Positions 33,907 to 42,093 of a DNA stretch of 64,000 nucleotides are shown here, piece after piece (the stretch's first letter is position 1; every line of letters starts with the position of its first letter). Source of the DNA: Streptomyces sp. NBC_00483. Lineage in GTDB: Bacteria; Actinomycetota; Actinomycetes; Streptomycetales; Streptomycetaceae. A model generated the notes under the pieces. The model saw nothing but the letters and a program-made list of their open reading frames with translations, did not search any database and was not told where the DNA came from. Position numbers and translations under genes: made by a program. The stretch is from contig NZ_CP107880.1 of NCBI RefSeq assembly GCF_036013745.1, positions 6,820,001-6,884,000 of the forward strand, in the 5' to 3' direction.

Positions 33907-34191
33907 TCAGCGGCCCTCGAGCCACCCCAGGGCGATGATCACCAGCGGCGTGGCGACACTCAAGGCCAGCGCCCCGGCCGTCATGCCCGGACGGACCTCC
34001 CGGTAGCCCCGGAGCCCCAAGTAGGCGACGAACAGCGGCAGTACGAAGCCCAGCACGAGTCCGTAGTGCCACCCTTCCTCCGCGAGGAGGAAGACCGTCA
34101 TGCTCCACCAGACGGGGACCGACACCAGGGCGAGCATGCGGCCCCGGGACAGGAACAGATCGAGGAACGCACCCTCGCCGAACACGCTCAC
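33907..34191 (-). CDS. Small three-helix membrane protein
   Basis: A 94-residue protein from a GTG start. Hydrophobic segments are MLALVSVPVWWSMTVFLLAE, LVLGFVLPLFVAYLGLRGY and GALALSVATPLVIIALGWL. There is an AGGCGG stretch about 13 bases upstream. It is similar in size and helix plan to the minus-strand proteins at 35029 and 49293, which also stand near hypothetical effector-like genes. Function unknown; a membrane immunity protein is possible. Confidence 0.65.
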   Translation of the reverse strand: MSVFGEGAFLDLFLSRGRMLALVSVPVWWSMTVFLLAEEGWHYGLVLGFVLPLFVAYLGLRGYREVRPGMTAGALALSVATPLVIIALGWLEGR

Positions 34192-34292
34192 GCTTTACGC
34201 CGCCTGATTGTCGTCACTGCTGGTGCTCTCTGGAACCCCGCTTCCGGGGATCCGTTCGGCTGACCATTCGCTCCCACTGAGGTACGAATCCG

Positions 34293-34931
34293 ATGAGCAA
34301 GGAATGCCGCAGCCAGATCGAACCGCACCTGCAGCTTGGCGAGCAACTGGTTGCCGTCTGCGAGTGCGAGTTGGCGCCAGGAGTACCCGACCAGCCGCTC
34401 TGGTTGATCCAGCCTCCGCGAGAGTCCGATCTCGAACGGCGGATCAAGGCCCGGCTCCCGGGAGCGGTTCAACGGTTCCTGCAGCACAGCCCGCCCAGGC
34501 CCATCTCCCGAGCCGAGCGCATCACAGGGGGCGTCGCCGACACCCTGGAGGGAGCTGAGAGGGCGATCGACAACGGAATCTCGCGCACCATGCATGGCGA
34601 AGGTCTGCACGGTGGCTGGGAGAGCCAGGCCGGCGAGTTCTTGGCCACGCACTACACCGCCACGCACACTCCCGCCTCCCAGCTGGCGGTCGCGTTCACC
34701 GGCCGCCGTGTGCTCGTCCTGGCGGATCGCGCGAAGCTGTGGCAGCTCAAGCGGTCGTACGAACCTCAGTGGGAGGCGCCGCGAACCGCTGTCGCCGGGG
34801 TCCGTGCGAACCCCAAGGGGGTTGTTCAGCGGGGGCGCTTCGAGCTCGTCTTTGCTGACGGCTCGTGGATCGCGCTGGTGGCATCGGTACCGACCCACGC
34901 GGAGCCGTTCGCCGCGCAGGCGGGTTCCTGA
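34293..34931 (+). CDS. Hypothetical protein of a DGSW-motif family
   Basis: A 212-residue soluble protein with no signal or membrane segment. Its C-terminal part, RFELVFADGSWIALVASV, matches LFEFGFADGSWATLNLPE in the protein at 42961 and CHEIGFVDGSWCSVQFMG in the protein at 48126, so the three are one family. The middle contains QLAVAFTGRRVLVLADRAKL, a beta-strand pattern that looks like a PH-type fold. Family not recognised. All three members lie inside the effector island, which makes a link to effectors or immunity plausible. Confidence 0.7.
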   Translation: MSKECRSQIEPHLQLGEQLVAVCECELAPGVPDQPLWLIQPPRESDLERRIKARLPGAVQRFLQHSPPRPISRAERITGGVADTLEGAERAIDNGISRTMHGEGLHGGWESQAGEFLATHYTATHTPASQLAVAFTGRRVLVLADRAKLWQLKRSYEPQWEAPRTAVAGVRANPKGVVQRGRFELVFADGSWIALVASVPTHAEPFAAQAGS

Positions 34932-35028
34932 GGGTGGGGCGGGCTGCCCGGAGCGCGGGGCGGGCCGCCACCCCTCGCGCACGGACAAGCCGCCGTGTCG
35001 CCCTCCGCCGAAGGCCGGCCGGCGGACC

Positions 35029-35406
35029 TCACCCGAACATCGGCCCATCCCCCAACGTCGCAACCCCCGCCCCCACACAAATCGCCGCGAACGCCCACCG
35101 CGTCCGGCCGAACCGGGCCAGCAGAACCCCGAACCCACTCACCACGCCGCCCGCGAGGTAGAGCACCGTCCACACCCCGGCCTCGCTGCCCTGGCCGAGG
35201 CGGACGCCCGTGAGGACGATGGCGACGAGGGCGACCAGCGCGGAGATTCCCGCGGACACCCGGCGCGCCTGCCGGGCCGCGCGTCGGCGGTCCACCACGA
35301 GTCTCTGCTGCCCCAGACCCTGGAACCGCGCCTTCAGCGTCTTGGTCGCCGTCAGCTGTTCGTCGGATTCCGAGCCATAAGTCATGTCCCGGAGCCTAAA
35401 CGTCAC
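35029..35406 (-). CDS. Small membrane protein, N-terminal basic segment and about three helices
   Basis: A 125-residue protein. The start could be 35406 or the internal Met at 35385 (MTYGSESDEQ). Basic residues (VVDRRRAARQARR) precede helices ISALVALVAIVLTGVRL, VWTVLYLAGGVVSGFGVLLA and WAFAAICVGAGVATLG. The end is DGPMFG. The basic-then-three-helix order is shared with the protein at 49293 (ARAKRQALR, then GITLVFAVCYLAVNCVSLL). Function unknown. Confidence 0.65.
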   Translation of the reverse strand: MTFRLRDMTYGSESDEQLTATKTLKARFQGLGQQRLVVDRRRAARQARRVSAGISALVALVAIVLTGVRLGQGSEAGVWTVLYLAGGVVSGFGVLLARFGRTRWAFAAICVGAGVATLGDGPMFG

Positions 35407-35453
35407 CGATCCTGCAGGCGCCGGGCGCGACAGGTTCCCTACACTCCCTGCTC

Positions 35454-36116
35454 ATGTCGACACCTCACGGCCACGGCCCTGCACCCACCGCCACCGTCAT
35501 ACGTACTGGTCAGCGCAACGCGACCAAGGCGTTGCCGCTCGGCATCGTGCTGACGGCGGTGGGGCTGCTCGTACTGTTCGGCGGGGTGGCGATCACCGTC
35601 GGTCTCGGTGAGGACGATCCCAGCCCCAAGGGCGTCGTCGGCATCGTCATGGGCCTGCTCATCCTCTTCGTCAGCGTCACCAGCCTCATCTCCGCCTGGG
35701 TGTCGCGCCGTTCGACGGTGGGCATCGACCAAACCGGCCTCTGGGTCAGCGACGGCAAGGTGCGGGGCGTCGTCCCCTGGAACTCGCTCGCCGGCGTCGG
35801 CCTGCACTGGAGCAAGCTCGGCCGCACGAAGGTCTACTCGATCGAGCTGTGCCCCTCGGGCCCCATCGACCGCGACGACCCCGTCCTGTGGCCCCTGGTC
35901 CGCGACGAGGCGCCCCTCCACCCCGACCTGCCCCGGCTGCGCCACCGCCTCCCCGTCCCGCCGGGCTCGCGCGACGCGGTCGTCGCGGCGATCCAGTCGT
36001 ACGTGCCCCAACTGTGGCTGGGCGAGGCAGAACGCGAGTCCGGGCACATGGGCGCGCCGGACCGGAAGGGACACCGGGAGCGGACGACGCGGCTGCGCGG
36101 CCAGGCGGCACGCTGA
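35454..36116 (+). CDS. Two-helix membrane protein with PH-like cytoplasmic domain
   Basis: A 220-residue protein: two close helices (LPLGIVLTAVGLLVLFGGVA and VVGIVMGLLILFVSVTSLIS) then a soluble domain beginning VGIDQTGLWVSDGKVRGVVP, with VPWNSLAGVGL, the strand pattern of bacterial PH-type domains found in Streptomyces membrane proteins. The C-terminus is basic. It is followed after 131 bases by the WXG-like gene of the amidase cassette. Family-level call only. Confidence 0.75.
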   Translation: MSTPHGHGPAPTATVIRTGQRNATKALPLGIVLTAVGLLVLFGGVAITVGLGEDDPSPKGVVGIVMGLLILFVSVTSLISAWVSRRSTVGIDQTGLWVSDGKVRGVVPWNSLAGVGLHWSKLGRTKVYSIELCPSGPIDRDDPVLWPLVRDEAPLHPDLPRLRHRLPVPPGSRDAVVAAIQSYVPQLWLGEAERESGHMGAPDRKGHRERTTRLRGQAAR

Positions 36117-36247
36117 TCCGAGGTCCGCCGATCCGAGTCCCTCACGCCGAGGCTCGCAATCGGAGGCCCGTACGATGATCGCCGGATTCGAACCGGCGGC
36201 ACAGCGGTTCACAACGGGCTTCACAACGGGGGAGTTGTCCAACGCCC

Positions 36248-36580
36248 ATGGCAGACATCGACATCAATGCCGCACGCGTACGCGCCACGGCCCACGACAC
36301 CGAGTCCCTGGCCCGCCAGACGGCCAAGCGCCTCGGCCACGCACTCGACACCAGCGACGAGGTGCCCGCCTCCCACCACGGCCACGGCTGGCAGAGCCCG
36401 GCCGAGCTCAAGGCCTGCGCGCGCAAGTGGGAGGACCACATGGTGTCCCTCGCCAAGCGGATGGGCGAGCTGAGCGACAAGTTGCGGGATTCCGCGGACA
36501 GTTACGACCGCGCGGACGCCGAGGCCGAAGCGCGCCTGCGCGCCGGCCTGGCCGGTCTGACCGACCTCGGGAGGGCCTGA
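36248..36580 (+). CDS. WXG100-like partner of the amidase effector, YDRAD motif
   Basis: A 110-residue helical protein. It begins MADIDINAARVRATAHDTES; the turn is HGHGWQSPAELKACARKW, and SYDRADAEAE near the end is a YxxxD export signal. GGGGGAG lies upstream of the start. Its stop codon is two bases before the effector ATG, so the two are almost certainly co-translated and probably form the export complex. Confidence 0.87.
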   Translation: MADIDINAARVRATAHDTESLARQTAKRLGHALDTSDEVPASHHGHGWQSPAELKACARKWEDHMVSLAKRMGELSDKLRDSADSYDRADAEAEARLRAGLAGLTDLGRA

Positions 36581-36582
36581 CC

Positions 36583-37833
36583 ATGGTCTCGTACGAGGGT
36601 GTGAACACCGCCCACCCGAAGACCTGGGCCACCGCGGCCGACGAATGGCACACCCTCGCCAAGCACGCCCTGGGCGCGGCGAAGGACCTGCGCGAATACG
36701 GCACCAAGCCGCTCGCCGACAACTGGACGGACGAGGTCGGCGCCACGGCGGCCGCCGAGTTCGAGAAGCTCGCGAACCAGCTCGAGTCGGCGTACGACAT
36801 CCTCCTCGCGGTCAACATGGTCGCCGACGGCATGACGACCACCATCGAGACCGCGCAGAGCACCCTGCACGCCGCGCTGGACCTCGCGGCCCGCCACGGC
36901 CTGGAGATCGCGGCCGACGGCACGATCTCCGATCCCCGTGGGGAGAGCGAGGGGACGGAGTCGTACCGGGCCGAAGTGCAGGACCTCATCGACCAGGCGA
37001 CCGAACAGGTCACCACCGCGGACAAGTTGGCCGCGGCCGAGTTCGCCAAGCTCGCCGCCCAGACCGGTGTCACCGACCCGGACAAGGCGCTGGGCGACCT
37101 CCAGGAGCACGCCTCCCACATCCAGTTGAGGATGCTCGCCGCCGACATCCCGGTCGGCGAGGACAAGGCGACGGCCCGCCGCTGGTGGAACGGCCTCACG
37201 CCCGAGCAGCGCAAGGACATGATGCTGGCCCAGCCGGTCGCCCTCGCCAACCTCGACGGCATCCCCGCCGACGTACGCCAGGAACTGCGCGGCACCGACG
37301 GCAAGTACGACCGCGTGAAGATGGTCGAGTACGCCCTCGCCAACTGGAACAAGGACGACCCCACCGACTTCGGCAACAACTGCGCCAACTTCGTCTCCAA
37401 CGCCCTGCTGCACTCCGGCATGAAGGAGAAGACGAGCTTCTGGGGCACGGCCGACGACGACAACTGGATGGCCGGCCCTCGCACCGGCGTCGACGCGATC
37501 GACAAGCGACTCGCCTACTCCGACACCTGGGCCGCCGCCGAGAACCAGCAGAACTTCATGCTGGCGCACGGCGGTTCAGAGGTCCCGCAGGCGGAGGCGA
37601 AGCCGGGCGACATCATCTATTACGAGCAGGCCGGCGCGGGTGACACGGCCGAGAAGGGCAATACGCACCACGCGGCGATCGTCACCGCGGTGATGCCGGA
37701 CGGCGAGATCAAGTACACCCAGCACAACAACGAGTACCAGAACGTCAGCCTGGAGGGCCGCCTCCCCTCGACCGAGAAGGACCAGGGCGACCAGAACCTG
37801 CGCTTCGTGCGCCCCAGCCCGGACTGGTACTGA
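36583..37833 (+). CDS. Type VII effector with C-terminal amidase_6-type Cys/His hydrolase domain
   Basis: A 416-residue protein from the ATG at 36583 with GGGAGGG upstream. The N-terminal half is a WXG-like helical bundle (PKTWATAADEWHTLAKHALG, ADNWTDEVGATAAAEFEKLA). The C-terminal domain, from about 250, has the putative amidase_6 pattern: VEYALANWNK, FGNNCANFVSNALLHSG with Cys267, AKPGDIIYY, and THHAAIVTAV with His362/His363. That CHAP/NlpC-like fold usually cuts peptide or amide bonds, for instance in peptidoglycan. I infer an exported cell-wall hydrolase effector. The next gene, a membrane protein, overlaps its stop codon. Confidence 0.9.
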   Translation: MVSYEGVNTAHPKTWATAADEWHTLAKHALGAAKDLREYGTKPLADNWTDEVGATAAAEFEKLANQLESAYDILLAVNMVADGMTTTIETAQSTLHAALDLAARHGLEIAADGTISDPRGESEGTESYRAEVQDLIDQATEQVTTADKLAAAEFAKLAAQTGVTDPDKALGDLQEHASHIQLRMLAADIPVGEDKATARRWWNGLTPEQRKDMMLAQPVALANLDGIPADVRQELRGTDGKYDRVKMVEYALANWNKDDPTDFGNNCANFVSNALLHSGMKEKTSFWGTADDDNWMAGPRTGVDAIDKRLAYSDTWAAAENQQNFMLAHGGSEVPQAEAKPGDIIYYEQAGAGDTAEKGNTHHAAIVTAVMPDGEIKYTQHNNEYQNVSLEGRLPSTEKDQGDQNLRFVRPSPDWY

Positions 37834-38243
37834 TGCCCTCGTCCTCCGTCCGGCGCTGGTGTCTCCAACTGCCGTTTCTCGTGACGCTCTTGGTCCTCGC
37901 CTCGGCGGCCCTGCTGGCGGCCCACTTCTCCTTCGATGGCGACACGTACCAGAACTGCCGCTACCTGGGCCCGTCCACGCGCACGTACGTCACGGCCTGG
38001 GCTGCTCCGCTGTGTGGATCGGCAGCGGTGGCGCTCCTGTTGGCCCTACGACGGGTGGAGCGACGGCGCGGGGAACGGCCGGGGGAGACGTGGCGGGGGC
38101 GCCGGGTGGCGGTGGCGGCGGTCTGCCTCGTCCCGGTCCTCCTGCTGGTCCAACTCGCGGCGCTGTACTGGGTGTACGCGCCGGACCCGGCTGGTGGGCA
38201 GGACTGTTCGGGGCTGACAGTGACCGGCCACATACCGCGCTGA
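37833..38243 (+). CDS. Small membrane protein coupled to the amidase effector, candidate immunity protein
   Basis: A 136-residue protein whose ATG overlaps the amidase stop (TGATG). Three helices are visible: LPFLVTLLVLASAALLAAHF, TAWAAPLCGSAAVALLLALR and VAVAAVCLVPVLLLVQLAAL. Outer loops contain two cysteines (YQNCRYLG and QDCSGL). It has no resemblance that I can see to the six-copy membrane family. Translational coupling to an effector with a predicted extracellular target is the normal position of a membrane-anchored immunity protein. Confidence 0.78.
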   Translation: MPSSSVRRWCLQLPFLVTLLVLASAALLAAHFSFDGDTYQNCRYLGPSTRTYVTAWAAPLCGSAAVALLLALRRVERRRGERPGETWRGRRVAVAAVCLVPVLLLVQLAALYWVYAPDPAGGQDCSGLTVTGHIPR

Positions 38244-38345
38244 AACACGCCCTCGCACGATGAGGAAGCGCCACCTCCGGGCAACTATCCTTCGAACAAC
38301 TGTCACAGGTAGGGCAGTTGCGCCACGGGGATACAGGGGGAGCGC

Positions 38346-39080
38346 ATGGCCATCGAGTTACCGGACGAGCTTGTCTGGGTCATGGACCTGATGGGTCTGA
38401 ACTGGCCCCAAGTGAACGAGGACGCGGTCCACGAGTTCGCCGGACACGTCCGCACCTTCGCGGGTGACATCGGCGCGTCGCAGGAGCAGGCCTCCGAGAC
38501 CATCAATGCCATGGCGGCCTGCTACGAGGGGTCGTCGTACGACCGGCTCGCCGAGACCTGGAGCCGGCTGGCGACCAGCCACATGACCGAGCTGATCCAG
38601 GGATGCGAGATGGCGGCGGTCGCCCTGGAGGTCGCGGCGGCCATCATCGTCGCGGCCAAGATAGCCGTCATCGCCCAACTCATATTCATCGCCGCCCAGT
38701 TGGCGGTGGCGGCCGCGACGGCGATCGTCACTCTCGGGGCGGCCGCAGCGGCCGAGGCGGCACTGATACAGGTCACCAAGAAGGTGGTGAACGAACTCCT
38801 CGAACGCGCCCTGGAAGAGGTGATCGCACACCTCGCGACCCAGGCCGTCGAACCGCTCGAGGAGATCGTGGGACGCGCGCTGAAGGGCCTGGTCCTCAAG
38901 GGCGTCGAGTCCGCCAGCGAGGCGATCGCCGGACCTGCCGACGCGGGCGGCGGCACCGGCTTCTCCATCCACCCGGACGAACTGCTCAAGCACGCCGACG
39001 ACTTCAAGAAGCACTCCGAGGCCGTCGCCGGACACGCCGTCAAGTTCAGCAACGCGGCGTCGGGAGTGTCGTTCGGATGA
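38346..39080 (+). CDS. WXG-type effector carrier, split from its nuclease, ending VSFG
   Basis: A 244-residue protein with GGGGAG before the ATG. The N-terminus (LPDELVWVMDLMGLNWPQVNED) is the CpnT-like WXG domain, with TWSRLATSHM as the second helix turn. Hydrophobic helices (AALEVAAAIIVAAKIAVIAQ, and LIFIAAQLAVAAATAIVTLG) are followed by helical sequence and a second WXG-start-like stretch (FSIHPDELLKHADDFKKHSE). It ends NAASGVSFG. ATG of the nuclease gene overlaps its stop (ATGA). In related toxins both parts are one polypeptide, so here carrier and toxin appear to be separate chains. Confidence 0.88.
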   Translation: MAIELPDELVWVMDLMGLNWPQVNEDAVHEFAGHVRTFAGDIGASQEQASETINAMAACYEGSSYDRLAETWSRLATSHMTELIQGCEMAAVALEVAAAIIVAAKIAVIAQLIFIAAQLAVAAATAIVTLGAAAAAEAALIQVTKKVVNELLERALEEVIAHLATQAVEPLEEIVGRALKGLVLKGVESASEAIAGPADAGGGTGFSIHPDELLKHADDFKKHSEAVAGHAVKFSNAASGVSFG

Positions 39081-39730
39081 GCCACCCGATAGCCAAGGCG
39101 CTCGAAGACGCCGCACAGCGCATGGGCAGGAAACTCGGCAAGGATGCCGCCAAGGCCGTCGGCGACATGTACAGCCAGGTCGGGGACGGCACCAAGAAGG
39201 TCGTCAAGAACATCCAGGACGCGGACGGCCAGCACGCCCACGAGCTCATCAACCTCGCGAACAAGGTGGCCAAGAACGGCGGCGAGACCGGTAAGGGCTC
39301 GCGGCGCAGAATGCGGGAACAGGCCGCCGCGCGAGGGGACTTCAACCGGCGCACCGGCGGACAGACCGAATACGACGCGGAAATGGTCCTCGACAGGAAC
39401 AAGTATCCCGAGTCCGCGCAGCACATCGAGGACGCCCAGAACGGCACCGTCTGGCGTGGCGATGACAGTCGGCAACGTGCGCCCAAACCCGACGTCCTCA
39501 CCATCGACAGAAACGGGGCGGACGACAACCGTGCCGACTCGCTCCGCGGGATTCCGACCGACAGTCCGCGGGACCGGGACGAATACCCTCCGGCCATGTA
39601 CAAGGAGGGAGGAACGGGCGCGAGTGTCCGTTACATCGCGGCGAAGGATAACCAAGGATCGGGCTCGGCAATGGGAAGTGCTGTACGCGGCTTACCGGAT
39701 GGCACCAGAGTCAAGATCTCGGTGCGCTAG
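39077..39730 (+). CDS. NucA/NucB-type nuclease toxin
   Basis: A 217-residue protein. The first 90 residues are basic and helical (GRKLGKDAAKAVGDMYSQVG). The C-terminal half matches the NucA/NucB DNase family: YDAEMVLDRNKYPESAQHIE, then RDRDEYPPAMYKEGGTGASV, RYIAAKDNQGSGSAMGSAV and DGTRVKISV. Asp/Glu of DEYP and the following GxGASVRY stretch are the recognisable core. It has no WXG domain of its own; the overlapping upstream carrier supplies one. I infer a DNA-degrading effector exported with the carrier. Confidence 0.88.
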   Translation: MSHPIAKALEDAAQRMGRKLGKDAAKAVGDMYSQVGDGTKKVVKNIQDADGQHAHELINLANKVAKNGGETGKGSRRRMREQAAARGDFNRRTGGQTEYDAEMVLDRNKYPESAQHIEDAQNGTVWRGDDSRQRAPKPDVLTIDRNGADDNRADSLRGIPTDSPRDRDEYPPAMYKEGGTGASVRYIAAKDNQGSGSAMGSAVRGLPDGTRVKISVR

Positions 39731-39804
39731 ACAGCGCCTGGAGGAGAAGGCGCGCGACGCACCGGGAAACTGCCGTTCCAGAGGCCAAAGGAGAGAATGA
39801 CCTC

Positions 39805-40614
39805 ATGAACTCTGCCGAGAAGTTGATCTCACATGCCCGTGAGGGGCACTTCCAGGAGGCACTGCCACAGCTGCTCGAGATCGCTCGTCGGCCTGGTGGC
39901 GCCCGGGGCCCCGTCTGGGAAGCGGCCGCCGCGTCGATCCAGATCCTGCTGTGGTTGGACCGCCCCGGTGAAGCCGCGGATCTGGCCGAGTCGTTGATCC
40001 GGACGGACGGCCCGAGCGGTGGCGAACTGTGCGACCAGGACATGCCGTTCGAGGAGGCACTCCTGGCCACCCCGGATAGCGCCCCAGAGGTCATTGCGGA
40101 CCGCCTGGCCACGGTGGCGGAGACGGTGCCGACCGGCCGCAACCTGCAGGAGCAACTGTCCTGGCTTTCCGGGCAGCTTCCTCAGCGCCCTTTGGAAGAA
40201 TTGCTGCCGGGGTTCAGGCCTTGGGGCGTACCGCTTCCGCCGTCGGGCGCCAAGCACCGTTCTCCACTCGTGGAGCGTGATTTCGAAACGCTCACCGCCG
40301 ACGAACAGCACGTCGTGTGGATGTCGTTCAGGACCGCCAACGACTTCCCGCGCGCACACGATCTCGTCGTACAGGGCGGGCACACCCCGCCGCGCTACGC
40401 CGAGTGCTCCTGGATGGCAGGATGGTACGCGGTCGAAGGAGACATCGAGCGCGGCGAAGCCATGATGCTCGCCGCACACAGCCGATGGCACCCGTACAAG
40501 AAATGGGATGCCATCCCGACGGCTCCCGTCCTTCAGCCCACTCTCCGCCTGGTCACCACCGACCGAGTGCGGGAGCACTATCTGACACGGCCCATCGGCC
40601 CGGAAGCGAAGTGA
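39805..40614 (+). CDS. Helical-repeat protein downstream of the nuclease, immunity candidate
   Basis: A 269-residue soluble protein rich in short amphipathic helices (AEKLISHAREGHFQEALPQL, VWEAAAASIQILLWLDRPGE, MAGWYAVEGDIERGEAMMLA), the look of a TPR/SEL1-like repeat protein. It starts 74 bases after the nuclease gene, with GGAGAGAATG upstream, and is followed six bases after its stop by the SUKH-like gene. Being cytoplasmic and placed directly after a nuclease toxin, it is a good candidate for the neutralising protein. Family not recognised. Confidence 0.75.
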   Translation: MNSAEKLISHAREGHFQEALPQLLEIARRPGGARGPVWEAAAASIQILLWLDRPGEAADLAESLIRTDGPSGGELCDQDMPFEEALLATPDSAPEVIADRLATVAETVPTGRNLQEQLSWLSGQLPQRPLEELLPGFRPWGVPLPPSGAKHRSPLVERDFETLTADEQHVVWMSFRTANDFPRAHDLVVQGGHTPPRYAECSWMAGWYAVEGDIERGEAMMLAAHSRWHPYKKWDAIPTAPVLQPTLRLVTTDRVREHYLTRPIGPEAK

Positions 40615-40620
40615 TTCGGA

Positions 40621-41352
40621 ATGTCCGACGACGCAACGCCTGACGGCGCAACGCCCAAGGACTCAACGCCTGACGGCGCAACACCCGACGGCGCGACGTC
40701 CGGCGACGCGACGTCCGCCGGCGCACTGGAACGGCTGCTGAGCCGGGCCCGCGGCCCCATGGGCCCGGCCATCGACCTCGACTTCGGCTGGGAAACCGGC
40801 CCCCTCGCCGAACTCGGCACGGTCCTCTCCAGCATGAACGGCTTCTTCCTCTTCAACGCCGGCGTCCAGGTATTCCGCGCGGGTGACGAGGGCCTCGGCC
40901 CCGACCTGCTTTCCTGGAATGCCGAGGAAACGTGGAAAGACACCTACGACGATCTCGCTGACGACATCTTCTGTTTCGGCCAGGACCTCTTCGGTACGCA
41001 ATTCGGCATCATCGACGGCGCGAAGGTCGTCACGCTCAACCCGGAATCCGCGGAACTCACCGAACTCGGCACCAGCCTCAACGACTGGGCGGCCTGGCTC
41101 CTCGAAGACCCCGACGTCAACGGCACGGCCAGCTTCGCGTACGCCTACCAGAAGGCGAACGGCGCGCTGGACCCGGCCGAGCGCCTGATCCCCCGCCGCT
41201 TCTTCGTCGCGGGTGGCGGTTATGACTTCGACAACTTCAAGGTCGTGGACGCGGCGACCGCGATGCGGATCCGGGGACCGATCGCGCAGCAGGTGTTCGA
41301 CCTTCCGGACGGGGCGACGCTCCGACTGCCGAGCCCGAACCCCTTCGGGTGA
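40621..41352 (+). CDS. SUKH (SMI1/KNR4)-like protein, ending NPFG
   Basis: A 243-residue soluble protein. A 25-residue N-terminal stretch repeats DGATP and GDATS. The domain after it has the SUKH pattern: LAELGTVLSSMNGFFLFNAG, LSWNAEETWKDTYDDLADDI, FCFGQDLFGTQFGIIDG and LTELGTSLNDWAAWLLEDP. SUKH proteins are common immunity proteins for nuclease and other polymorphic toxins. It lies third in the nuclease cassette. It ends LRLPSPNPFG, so it shares the FG ending with carriers although it should stay in the cytoplasm. Confidence 0.83.
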   Translation: MSDDATPDGATPKDSTPDGATPDGATSGDATSAGALERLLSRARGPMGPAIDLDFGWETGPLAELGTVLSSMNGFFLFNAGVQVFRAGDEGLGPDLLSWNAEETWKDTYDDLADDIFCFGQDLFGTQFGIIDGAKVVTLNPESAELTELGTSLNDWAAWLLEDPDVNGTASFAYAYQKANGALDPAERLIPRRFFVAGGGYDFDNFKVVDAATAMRIRGPIAQQVFDLPDGATLRLPSPNPFG

Positions 41353-41431
41353 GCCTGCGGCCGTGGCTGTCCTGAGGGGAGATCGGCCCCGCCCCTTAGG
41401 GCAGCACCACGGCAACCACCGCGGCGTAATC

Positions 41432-42073
41432 CTAGGAGAGCCTCGGCTCGGGCCACTTGCCGTCGTCCAGCCCGGCGAGCCTCGCCAACTCCGCACGCTC
41501 CGCCCCCAATTCCCGCCGCCGCGACTCCAACTTCCCCCAGTCGTCCGGCTTTACGAAGAGCATGGCGTCGGTCGTGGGGGAGATGACGACTCCGCCGTAC
41601 GGGAGATCACCGGCCACCCAGCCGCCCTCGTCGAACCCTGCAGGCCACCGCGTACTTCCCGCGGCATTGACCCCACGCATCAGCGGAGCACCGTGCTGCC
41701 CCCGAATCGACACGCGCAGCGCGAACACAGTCCCGTAGACCTTGCCCCTCCCCTCCTTCTTGACGACCCGCGAGTGGTGAGTGAGCGGGTAATGACGCAA
41801 GACCCTTTTGCAGGCGAAGATTCTGGTCGCAAACCTGAGGCGGAGCACGGTGTGGATCAGAACGAACAGACCGGCGACAACCGGCAGCGCGGCGAGCGTG
41901 GATTCCTGCACCACGCCCAGCCTGATGCAGGCGATCGGCCCGACCATCAGCGTCACGATCAGACACAGACGGAATGCGACGAACTTCGCGAGGGCCCGGA
42001 AGTTGCGCGACAGCACCCGCTCCACGTCGGGTGTCGCGGGAATCGTGGCGGGGCTTGAAATGTCGGCGGTCAT
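41432..42073 (-). CDS. Two-helix membrane protein, paralogue of the 42094 gene
   Basis: A 213-residue protein from the ATG at 42073 (MTADISSPAT). Helices: FVAFRLCLIVTLMVGPIACI and LAALPVVAGLFVLIHTVLRL, then a cytoplasmic domain with RVLRHYPLTHH, RWPAGFDEGGWVAGDLPYGG and VVISPTTDAMLFVKP. The order R-V-L-x-x-(H/Y)-P, then W-P-x, then W-x-A-G-D is shared with the neighbour at 42094, so the two arose by duplication. Function unknown. Genes converge with the SUKH gene. Confidence 0.72.
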   Translation of the reverse strand: MTADISSPATIPATPDVERVLSRNFRALAKFVAFRLCLIVTLMVGPIACIRLGVVQESTLAALPVVAGLFVLIHTVLRLRFATRIFACKRVLRHYPLTHHSRVVKKEGRGKVYGTVFALRVSIRGQHGAPLMRGVNAAGSTRWPAGFDEGGWVAGDLPYGGVVISPTTDAMLFVKPDDWGKLESRRRELGAERAELARLAGLDDGKWPEPRLS

Positions 42074-42093
42074 GGTGAGTTCGTGAGTTCCCT

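Noticed and set aside
33826..34263. A plus-strand frame ending NPASGDPFG, which would be another FG ending
   Set aside because: Most of it is antisense to the membrane gene at 33907 and has no protein-like body. Only the last 20 codons are free; a relic is possible but not supportable.
34594..35553. A 319-residue plus frame
   Set aside because: Arg/Pro/His-rich, out of phase with the DGSW protein and antisense to the membrane gene at 35029.
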